From contig CM057477.1 in assembly GCA_030035585.1 (NCBI GenBank), positions 58,323,447-58,387,446 of the forward strand: a stretch of DNA of 64,000 bases. Direction: 5' to 3'. Every line of letters starts with the position of its first letter. Positions within the stretch are counted from its first letter, which is position 1. The translations under genes were made by a program, and so were the position numbers. This document shows positions 55,429 to 64,000 of this stretch, piece after piece. The notes beneath the pieces are model-generated. The model was not told the DNA's origin, did no database searches, and saw nothing but the letters and a program-made list of their open reading frames with translations. This DNA is from Dugong dugon (taxonomy: Eukaryota; Chordata; Mammalia; Sirenia; Dugongidae).

Positions 55429-55440
55429 AGGACAAAGATA

Positions 55441-57640
55441 GGGGAGGAATATTCGGAGTCAGTAACTGGAGAGGAATATGATCTTTCAGGAAGTTTTTGT
55501 TTGTTTTGTGACCCGTCCATCAACGCTCCCATCTTTCTTGCTGTTTAAAAAAAAAAAAAGGTCTACCTTCCTTAAAGGTGGTAAATCGTGTTTAAAAATC
55601 AGTTCTGGCCTAGTCACATATGATTTAGTGGTAAATGTTTCACTAACTGCTGTGCTACTTTCTTTGTATGCAACTATTTATTTTAAAACTCCACAGGCCT
55701 CTCAAGAAGTATAAAAACTGCTTCTAACTTTACTGGGCAGAATTCCCGTGTGTTCTCTAAATACTCCAAATTTTGTTCGCCTATGTGGAAGGGACATTTT
55801 ATCTTGATGACCACTTGCCAGGTCTGGTATTTCTACTAATGGAGAAGAATTCCATTTCGACGGCCCACACAAAGGGCTGTTTCTTAATCACTACCCTCGG
55901 AGGATCTGTGACTGCTCTTTTCTTCCCCCTCTCTCTCCCATCATGAAATTCAAAGCATGAACGAATTCCAGTACTTAGAGAAAATGGTGCTGAAAGCAAC
56001 TCAGCCATTTTACACATCACATCTCCTGCAGTCACTGCATGATTTGTATTTTTAACTCAAATGTCTAATGTAGATAAGCATGCCATTTAGCACTGAGACT
56101 ATATCAAATTTGCAAGCACCGATTTGTAAGATCAGAATTGCACAGTGTTTTGTGTATATTTGAAAAGTGCCTTAATGTATTTGTATTTTAAATATAGAAG
56201 CTGGGCCAGATGCTCATATCTGAAAGCAGCAAATCTGAACATGAGAACCAATGTCAATATCTATATCTCCACTAATAGTGGAGTTTAGGTTGTCATCCCT
56301 TTGGGGAATTTTATGGTATTGGAATGTAAATGCTATCCTTCCGATGACAAAGCCTCAATGGTATAGGTCATTTGGGGACAAAAATAGCTTTGCTTTTGGG
56401 GGAAGTAAGGATTTTGGTCATGATACATATTAAAATAAATACCATGTGGCATTTAACTATTCCAGGCAAACATAGCTAACTGACAAGCTTCTAGAAAGAG
56501 AGATTGAACGATCACACTGAACAAGTGGGACTCCCTTTGTTTGTATTTTTTACTTTACTGCAAGATGGTTAGTTGTCTAGCTCAAAAGAGCAGTATTAAA
56601 TTCTAAGAATACAGAGGAATAGTGAATCACATTTTATTGCCGACAAAGTCTTTTCTATACAAGCAGAAGAATGAAGGAAATCATGGTCTTTTTTTCCCAA
56701 AAAAAATTTCTGATGCTGATTCATAATACTTAAGTCTGAAAAACATATCACAAAATGCCAAATAGAGTAAATTTGGCACTATCTATGCATAGCACATGCA
56801 CGAGTCTGCTTTTCCTGAACACAAATCTAAATAACCCAAGTAAAACAGAATCAAAAAAGGTAAGTCTCTGTCAAACAGAAAGACATCCCCAAACCGAATG
56901 GATTATCCATTCTTCGGGGATTATCTGTGCATCTGCTCCTTATATTGGTTTATAGAGGAGAACCAGCAGTAATTCACCTCCTATCCCTTTCATGTGGGTA
57001 AATCCCCCTACAACTGGTTCACTTGAATTTAGTTGGAAGATGATGAAGCATCGAAGTCCTAATAATTGGGGGACAATTGACTGGGCTCAAATACTGAAGC
57101 CATTTTTCACCCATATTATTGTAAATGGACCAAGGCTTTGAAATACGGGAAATTCCCATCAATATGAAATAACCAACAACCCTACCCTGTCGGGTAAGAG
57201 GATGAGATCATTGCCTGTGGCCTTTCTTCTCAGATAGCTTTTTCTAGACATTTTTTGCAAACATTCTGTAATTAATCATATAGAACCCAGGCATTATTAA
57301 AAACTCATTAGCAAATGTCCTTGGTTGTAAAAGGTGCCATACTGAGCAGAATTTTGGCAACTATAAACTTCATTGTATTTGGATAGCCTGAGGTGCCAAC
57401 TGTTCCTTCCTCTGAGAGTAGATAATGTGATTGCCTCTCCTCCAGCCCAGCCTCCTCCTGAGCTCTCCAAGCCCAGAACTTTGTAAACAACAGCTGACTG
57501 GCCACCCGTTGATTCAGGAGGGCACAAACCTCTCATTGCTGCCCCCTGCAGGTGGTGCACTGCTATCAAAGATGGGCTGAAGCTGCATTACAAAGGATGC
57601 AATACCTAGTTGGAAGCCTTTGCTTGAGGGGAGGGAAGTA
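55441..57640. other. Intron 2, long unique AT-rich part
   Basis: No coding signal or repeat family recognised, apart from a poly(A)/(T)-type run near 55,547. Confidence 0.5.
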
Positions 57641-57855
57641 GTTCCTGGGTGGTACAGATGGTTAATGCACTCAGCTGCTAACTGAAAGGTTGGAGGTTCC
57701 AGTCCACCCAGAGGTGCCTTGGAAGAAAGGCCTGGTGAGCTACTTCAAAAAAATCAGCCATTGAAAAACCTGTGGAGCACAGTTCTACTCTGACACACAT
57801 GGGGTTGCTATGCATCAGAGTTGACTCAATGGCAACTGGTACTGGTTTGTTAGCA
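57641..57855 (+). mobile_element. AfroSINE, second subtype, CNMD intron 2
   Basis: 'ttcctgggtggtacagatgg' head, 'agtccacccagaggtgcctt' body and 'gactcaatggcaactggtac' tail. It is a full-length example of the second subtype. Confidence 0.93.
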
Positions 57856-58224
57856 GGGAGGTGGTGAAGGGTGGTGGTGGAGAAAGGTGTAATTGGAATC
57901 ACAGGCCACTCTTCTATTACAATCTCTGCTTCTTAAAACACGCTGAGAATTTGGAAATCGTTCATTTCTTAAGTTTTGCACAGCTTTACTAGTAAATGCT
58001 TACGTGCAATGCTTCAAAGAGAAGAGCCTCTTGCCTTCCGAGTGAAGGACACCCGAGCCAGCAGGAACTCACACGGTGCTGTCTGCCACGCTCCCTTTGA
58101 CAGTCATAATTAACCCATGTGAACAGTGGCCTCTCAGAGAGCACAGGCACAGAACAGAGCCTGCTTTCTAAACCTTACCTGCAGAAAGCATGTCTCAGCC
58201 AAAGAAAACTGGTTTCCCAAGCTT

Positions 58225-58342
58225 CTGTGATCGTAAGAACCACCTGCGGTGCAAAGTGAAAACAGATTGGTGGGCTCTGCTCCAGCTCTGTTAAATCAGA
58301 ACTCTAGAAGCGGTTCTGATGATTAGGCAAGTTTGAGAGAAT
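58225..58342. repeat. Possible MER5-like hAT fragment
   Basis: 'taagaaccacctgcggtgca' and 'ggttctgatgattaggcaag' resemble MER5-type ends. Weak. Confidence 0.4.
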
Positions 58343-58356
58343 CTAAGTTCATCAGA

Positions 58357-58574
58357 CAGGAGTCGTGGGGTGCAGTGGTTAAGCACTCAGCTGTTCACCA
58401 AAGGTCAGCCATTCAAACCCTCTAGCCACCCCACAGAAGAAAGATGTGGCAGTCTGCTTCTGTAAAGATTACTGCCTTAGAAACTCTATGGGGCAGGTCT
58501 ACTCTGTCCTATAGACTTGCTACGAGTTGGAATTAACTCGATGACAGCGGGTTGGGTTTGGTTTGGTTTTTTGG
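58357..58574 (+). mobile_element. AfroSINE, CNMD intron 2
   Basis: Perfect 12-bp duplication aagttcatcaga at 58,345-58,356 and 58,575-58,586. Head 'gtggggtgcagtggttaagc' and tail 'attaactcgatgacagcggg', followed by a gtttggtttggtttttt end. Confidence 0.95.
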
Positions 58575-58628
58575 AAGTTCATCAGAAGAAGGGGAGTAGA
58601 GGCAGTGAGAGATGTCTGAGCAGAAATA

Positions 58629-58817
58629 ACCAGTTGCCATGGAGTTGACGCTGACTCATGGTGACCCCACGTGTGTCAGAGTAGATCTGTGTTCCACAGG
58701 GTTTTCAGTGGCTGATTTTTCAGAAATAGAACACGAGGCCTTTTTTCTGAGGTGCCTCTGGGTGGACTCAAACCTCCACCCTTTTGGTTAACCATTTGTA
58801 CCATCTAGGGATTCCTT
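58629..58817 (-). mobile_element. AfroSINE, CNMD intron 2
   Basis: Minus-strand copy with perfect 11-bp duplication gagcagaaata at 58,618-58,628 and 58,818-58,828. It lies 54 bp from the plus-strand SINE at 58,357, forming an inverted pair. Confidence 0.95.
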
Positions 58818-59786
58818 GAGCAGAAATAGGATGCCATTATTTTCCATTCTGCTGAATGAATGCTGGTGCTTCAAAGGGTACTGGAGAGCAAAACCATTTC
58901 TATATCTCTGCTGAGAAAATAAAACAGGGCTTTGTGGATCTTGTAATAATGAGTTTTCTGCAAGTAATGATCCAGTAACAAGAGACACTTTTTCCACTGT
59001 TCGTCCATGGAGCAGCCATTTTTCATAATGAGGGAGAGAAATCAGACTTGAATTGAAGCTGAGCCATTCGTAGCTCTGACCTACTGACCTGACATTGAGG
59101 GGCCACTGTCTTTCACCAGTTCTTACCCCTCCCCCTTTAAAGATCTGTATGCCTCTAAGCCAGGGGTGGGGAAGGAAAGAAAAGATACCCGCCCAACACC
59201 CCCACAACACACAGAAAGATCTGGCAGGGCAGCACACTATCCTATTGCCTTCTGCAGTTTGCAGGAGCAGCATACAAATAATTTTTTTTTTTTTTTTTAA
59301 CCAGTGCCCTAACAAGATGTCTAAGCTAGGAGAGGCCCTTTGAATCATCTAATTTAGTGGTAAACTTAAAAATAAAGAAATTAAAAAGTGACCAGATTTT
59401 TTGTTCTAACACAATCTAACTCAGAAATCTAACACATAAAACAGATAAAAAGCAGAGCCACTGTGGTTGGACTGTGAGTGGACAGGGCAGAAAGGAGCCT
59501 CCGAGTTCCTCCTACTCTCTCTGACCCTCGCCTCTGGGCCACCCCGTGAAACCTCAGAGCTCTGGGGACATAGATGAAAACCACCTATGAGGTCCGACAT
59601 CTTCATTGTCCGCTCAAGGCAACTCCCCAGACCCAGGGGGTTAAGTGGCGTGACTGAGTGGTCTTCTGATTCCTGGACCAGTGCTTTCTCCACAAGGCTA
59701 ATTCCCTCCCCGCCCCCACCCCCCCCACACACACGCCCCACATGTCTCATTATAACAAAATGTCCTATCACACAATATGCCTGTCC

Positions 59787-60000
59787 TCTACCAGAAAAAA
59801 CAAACCCATTGCCGTCAAGTCGATTCCGACTCGTAGCGACCCTATAGGACAGAGTCAAACTGCCCCATAGGGTCTCCAAGGCTGAAATCTTTACAGAAGC
59901 AGACTGCCACATATTTCTCATGTGGAGTGGCTGATGGGTTCGAACCATAGACCCCTTGGTTAGCAGCTGAGTGCTTCACCACAGAGCCACCAGGGTTCCT
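59787..60000 (-). mobile_element. AfroSINE, CNMD intron 2
   Basis: Close to the consensus-like form ('cattgccgtcaagtcgattc', 'cgactcgtagcgaccctata'), with perfect 9-bp duplication tgcctgtcc at 59,778-59,786 and 60,001-60,009. The many retained CpGs suggest a relatively young copy. Confidence 0.95.
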
Positions 60001-60346
60001 TGCCTGTCCCATAGAGTCATTAAAATGAGAAATTCATTTTGAGCTGGAATGCACGTGCACATCGACCTTGCTGTCTCCAAACGCCGCTCTACATCAGGTA
60101 CGTTAGTGCTGTCTGCAGTCTTTACTACAGACCACACTCCATGCTTACTCTGAACCAAACGATTAAAAAACTTTTCAAACAAAGGCGCCACTGCAGTCTA
60201 GTGCAGGTAACAGCCCAGTTAACCCTGTGCCTCCCCAGTTTCTGTTTACCTATCAATGGTCTCACCCTGGCTGCGTAGGAGGATTGAGCTTTAGAAAATA
60301 CCTATGTCCAAGTCCCATCACCACCACCCCGCCCCCCCAAAAAAAT

Positions 60347-60562
60347 ACACTTGCCATCAAGTCGATTCCAACTCATGGCGACCCTATGTGTGTCAGGGTA
60401 GAACTGTACTCTGTAGGATTTTCAATGGCTGTGACCTTTGGGAAGTAGATCTCCAGGCCTTTCTTCCGAAGTGCCTCTGGGTGGAGGTGCCTCTAGGTGG
60501 ATTCGAACTGCCAGCCTTTCAGTTAGTAGCCACACTTAACTGTTTGTGTTACTTAGAGACTC
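60347..60562 (-). mobile_element. AfroSINE, second subtype, CNMD intron 2
   Basis: 'ttgccatcaagtcgattcca' tail at left. The segment around 60,471-60,500 repeats 'gtgcctctgggtgga' and 'gtgcctctaggtgga', a small internal tandem duplication. Confidence 0.93.
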
Positions 60563-60563
60563 C

Positions 60564-60690
60564 AGTACTACCCCCAGAGGTTATGATTTGATTGGTCCAG
60601 GGTGATGAAGCCCGGGCATCATCACTGAAAATTCGACCAAGAAACTTCTAATGCGCAGCCAGGATTGCGAGTCACTGAGCTATTTGAATA
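60564..60690. repeat. MER5-like hAT element
   Basis: 'ttgattggtccagggtgatg' and 'gcatcatcactgaaaattcg', then 'tgcgcagccaggattgcgag', match the MER5A layout. Confidence 0.65.
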
Positions 60691-60916
60691 CATATCAGAG
60701 AGTACCAAAGGTTTTACTTTTAAGGTATTTTTTAAAATCCCTGTATTAAATGACTAGTGTATGGATGAAGTCCTGGTATATTAATGGATTACTGTTAAGG
60801 ATGCTTCAGTGTATCTCTGAAAACTGTCTCCTATACTGGAGGTCTAAAGATAAGTTGAATTGCTCAAAAAAAAAAAAAAAAAAAAAAGCACCACTAACTA
60901 TTATGCTCCCTTCCAG

Positions 60917-61057
60917 ATTTACAATGTCCATTACAGCATGAGCATCAATGGGAAATTACAAGATGGGTCAATGGAAATAGATGTTGGGAACAACTTGGAG
61001 ACCTTTAAAATGGGAAGTGGAGCTGAAGAAGCAATTGAAGTTAATGACTTCCAGAAC
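60917..61057 (+). CDS. CNMD: Chondromodulin (CNMD/LECT1), exon 3
   Basis: 141 bp, 47 codons, residues 72-118, phase 0 at both ends: IYNVHYSMSINGKLQDGSME, IDVGNNLETFKMGSGAEEAI, EVNDFQN, then donor GTAAGT. This is the extracellular stem leading into the BRICHOS domain, a fold thought to chaperone the attached peptide during secretion. The BRICHOS domain and the cysteine-rich C-terminal part are encoded by later exons beyond 64,000. The acceptor is 'ccttccag', with the branch-point-like cactaac 18-24 nt upstream. Confidence 0.97.
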
Positions 61058-61615
61058 GTAAGTCTGTTTCATGCATTTAGAGAGTTTAACCAGGCAAGCG
61101 TGGGGGACTTTTCTATTTCAGGGAGAAGCAGCATCTTTCACAAACCTCCATGGCACTGAAAAGAGCAGGTTCTTTTTGGAATTATGTAAAGTCTTGGCAG
61201 AATGACTTCGAATCCATTTTTTCTAATGCTGTGAATAAAATGCTCAAACGATCCTGGAATATTGCAAAGTCTGAACGTTGAACTTCTAGAGAGGAGAAAA
61301 ATCTTAATGACCCGGTAGTCTCATCGACATGCGATGGGATCTATTTACATATTTTTCTCAATTCTTCTGATCTCCCATGTAATCCAGAAAATCAGCATGG
61401 AGAAATTTCCTTATTATACCATATGTTTTCTAACCATGGCCTATTATAGATAAAACATTTGCGTCTCCTGTAGAAAGGGCAAATATGTTTTTCTGTTTGT
61501 TTTTTACAAAAATCCAATTTACAGGCAATTTGAGACATTAAGTTGTGTATCTATGCTTCAGCGTACATCTGCAAACCAAAATGTCACGCCAGGCCTTGTT
61601 TACTACTAGCCCACC

Positions 61616-61826
61616 AACAAAACCAACCAGTTACCGTCAAGTTGACTCCAACTCATGGCAACCCCCTGTGTGTCAGAGTAGAACTGTGCTCCATAGGGTT
61701 CTCAGTGGCTGATTTTTCAGCAGTAGATCACCAGACCTTTCTTCTGAGGAGCCTCTGGGTGGACTCGAACCTCCAGCCTTTCTGTTAGCAGTTGAGTGCA
61801 TTAACCGTTTGCACCACCCAAGAACT
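61616..61826 (-). mobile_element. AfroSINE, second subtype, CNMD intron 3
   Basis: 'accagttaccgtcaagttga' at left and 'tttgcaccacccaagaactc' at right, so minus strand. 'gcccacc' words flank it. Confidence 0.93.
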
Positions 61827-62794
61827 CCTTGTTGGCCCACCTAAGTATCTTATTTTCTTTCATATTCTAAGATGAGGAAGAGCATTACTATTTGTATCCT
61901 CATGTTAAATCTGTAGGAGTAGGAGAGACTTCATATGAAAAAAGGCTCCTGAAAACAATGTCCCTTCTGACTGGCATACAAAGATTGTATTGACCCATCT
62001 CCCTCCAACTGATGGGAAAAACTGGGGATGAATTTCATTTGAAGTGTACGAAAACACACTTCACAAGTCCTTCTGAATACTAAACAGATACTAACATTGG
62101 AGCACTGGTGATATCCAGTAGTATTTGATGATGAACGAAGACTGGCTGTGTTCAGAGCAGTTGGGGACGGGCTCTGAAGTCCTGTATGTGGCCCACCGCA
62201 CCTACTTTAGTCAGAGCTTTGCAGTTGGTTCTGGTCAGTGCACAAGTATAATTTCTCTGGACTTCTTAAAGGCTTTTACTGCAAAACCCAGGACAGAACA
62301 TCATCAGTTTTTTTTCTTTGTACTGTTCAATATAAACTCAAAAGGTAACTCCCCACACACCTCATTCAATCCAGGAAAAAGCTGAATAGCTATGACGTGC
62401 CACAGCATCAAGATATGCAAAGGAAGCTACAAAGACTTGGGAAAAAAAAGGTCCGTCCCTCTCAAAATATTCATGTATCAGGAATAAATATACCGTTAAA
62501 ATATTTTAATCCCAGACCTATATTTCTGTTTTATAATCCTTTAGCTCTTTCTAATAATGGTATTGATTGTGTTTTGTTCTCAGAGGCCAGCAGGGCCACA
62601 CATATTTTATAAACTGATCAATTCTCTTTGATAGCTTCCACATTTCTCTAAGTCAGAACTGGTGAGTAGAACATTTTTTTGATGGATAGAACCTGTTATG
62701 CGTTTAAACAAGCCTGGGCCTTTGAAAACACATGAATTAGTCACCATGGTACTTGTGCTATTACTTGTTCCTGTACTTTAAATCATCAAATCCA

Positions 62795-63130
62795 AGAAGC
62801 ATTTTATTGAGGCCTGCTATGTGTAAGGGACATTGCTAAGGGGGATGCAAAGATGACTGACACTGGTACCCCGACCTTAGGGGCCTTACACTCCAGTGCA
62901 GGAGAGGAACATGCACACTGGAGGGGTTCAGGTCGGCCTGGGAAGCCTGCTGCAATGGATGGGCGAACAGAGTGCCCTGGGAGCACAGAGAGGGGGCACC
63001 CACTTCCCGTTAGGAGGCTAAAGACGGTTTTGCAGAGGTGGTGGCAATTGACTCAGGTCTTGAAGAATGATTAGGATTTCAACTGGCAAGAGACAGGGGG
63101 CTGGGCATTGCAGGCCCAGAGGAGAATAAT
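62795..63130 (-). repeat. L2 3' region (antisense), CNMD intron 3
   Basis: 'gcattttattgaggcctgct', 'ggggccttacactccagtgc' and 'tgactcaggtcttgaagaat' fit the reverse complement of the L2 3' region. Confidence 0.7.
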
Positions 63131-63190
63131 GAATGCAAGTGTACAGGTCTAGTGGGAAGTCCTAAGTAGCCCAGTGTGGCTGGATGTGGG

Positions 63191-63810
63191 TGTATTCGTT
63201 TCCTAGGGCTGGTGGTGCAACGATTAAGCACTCAGGTGCTAACCGAAAGGTTGGTAGTTTGAACCCACTCAGAGACTCTGTGGGAGAAAGACCCAGCATT
63301 CTGCTCCCATAAAGATTACAGCCAAAAAAAAACCCTATAGGGCAGTTCTACTTTGTCACGTGGGGTTGCTACGAGTCTGAATCAACTCAACAGCATCTAA
63401 CAACAATAACAGAGCTGCCGTAACAAAGTGAGTGCCTTAAAACAACAGAAATTTATTGTCTCTCAATTCTAGAGGCTAGAAGTACAAACTCAGGGTGTTG
63501 GCAGGGCCGTCATCTCTCTGATGTCTCTAGGGGAAGATCCTTTCTTGTCTCCCCCAGCTTCTGGCAGCCCCATCCATTTGTTGCCTTGTAGACAGATCTT
63601 TACATAACCATCCTTCCTCTGTGTCTCTCCGCCTCTTTTATAGGGACACCCACAGCTCCAGTGGGATTAGGACCCTCCCTACTCCAGTATGACCTCATGT
63701 TAACTGATAACATCTTCAAAGACCCTGTTTCCAAACAAGGTCATGTTTGTAGGTACCAGGGGTTAGTTCTTAAACATATCTTTTTGGGGAACACAATTCA
63801 ATCCATAACA
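63191..63810 (-). mobile_element. MaLR-type solo LTR with a nested SINE, CNMD intron 3
   Basis: From 'tgtattcgtttcctagggct' to 'cacaattcaatccataaca'. Perfect 5-bp duplication gtggg at 63,186-63,190 and 63,811-63,815. A plus-strand AfroSINE interrupts it near its left end. Confidence 0.93.
63210..63412 (+). mobile_element. AfroSINE inside MaLR LTR
   Basis: 'ctggtggtgcaacgattaag' head, (caa)n-like tail ('gcatctaacaacaataacag'). The LTR text resumes 'agctgccgtaacaaagtgag'. Confidence 0.93.
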
Positions 63811-64000
63811 GTGGGGAAGGAGAAGAGATGGGGTGGTAGGTAGGGACAGATTATGACAGGCTCTGAATAGTAGGTGAACAATCCCCTCTGTTAACCTAAG
63901 ACCCCACGAAGGTCTTAGCAGAGCCCAATGGAGAAGGAACTTCCTGAGGGGGAATAGCACTGAGCCACACGCTCCATGCTCTATACTTTGACCAATTAAA

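Larger units (their letters stand above)
54675..60916 (+). other. CNMD: CNMD intron 2
   Basis: 6,242 bp from GTAAGT to 'cccttccag'. It holds a MIR, a chimeric AfroSINE, five further SINE copies, a MER5-like piece and long unique AT-rich stretches (55,440-57,640 and 57,860-58,340), where I see no exon. A branch-point-like cactaac lies at 60,892-60,898, 18-24 nt before exon 3, just after a run of 22 A (60,866-60,887). Confidence 0.92.
61058..64000 (+). other. CNMD: CNMD intron 3 (5' part)
   Basis: Starts GTAAGT and continues to the window edge. It contains an AfroSINE, a decayed antisense L2 and a MaLR LTR with a nested SINE. Otherwise it is unique AT-rich DNA, and no further CNMD exon is seen. 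Confidence 0.85.

Overview
The window is a piece of mammalian nuclear DNA, most likely from an afrotherian such as an elephant or a sirenian. The main evidence is about thirty copies of tRNA-headed SINEs of the AfroSINE type, sharing the tail motif around 'gactcgacggcaac'. Fragments of an RTE-class LINE carry the same tail. Both repeat groups are recognised from general knowledge of afrotherian genomes, and no database search was run.

Layout: positions 1-53,690 look like gene-free intergenic DNA built from nested transposable elements. The main items are a full-length dead L1 (131-7670, 16-bp target duplication), an ancient L2 split by an LTR and SINEs (8030-9385), MaLR-type LTRs, a 5'-truncated L1 tail (13,299-13,945), an mRNA-like retrocopy (14,179-14,492), old L1M/HAL1, L2 and MIR relics, and a second full-length dead L1 of another lineage (23,986-31,850). 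A multi-level nest follows at 35,540-43,996. There a MaLR LTR was split by an AfroSINE. That AfroSINE was split by another AfroSINE and by a complete but dead ERV-L provirus on the minus strand (gag-pro-RT-RNaseH-IN-dUTPase order, no env seen). The provirus itself carries two solo MaLR LTRs and a SINE. Positions 44,000-53,690 hold more SINEs, L2, two MLT2-like LTRs, an internally deleted RTE and a small local duplication.

The only cellular gene I can support is the 5' part of chondromodulin (CNMD, also called LECT1), on the plus strand from a CpG-rich promoter near 53,700-53,937. Exons 1-3 (53,938-54,009; 54,534-54,674; 60,917-61,057) encode residues 1-118: cytoplasmic tail, one transmembrane helix and the start of the BRICHOS region. 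All three exon junctions are phase 0 with GT..AG borders. The remaining exons lie beyond 64,000. Intron 2 (6.2 kb) and the visible part of intron 3 are rich in SINEs of both orientations.

I found no new gene system. The most informative content is the insertion history readable from target-site duplications, the comparison of two L1 lineages, a chimeric SINE inside one target duplication, and a few small retrocopies or duplications that I could not assign.
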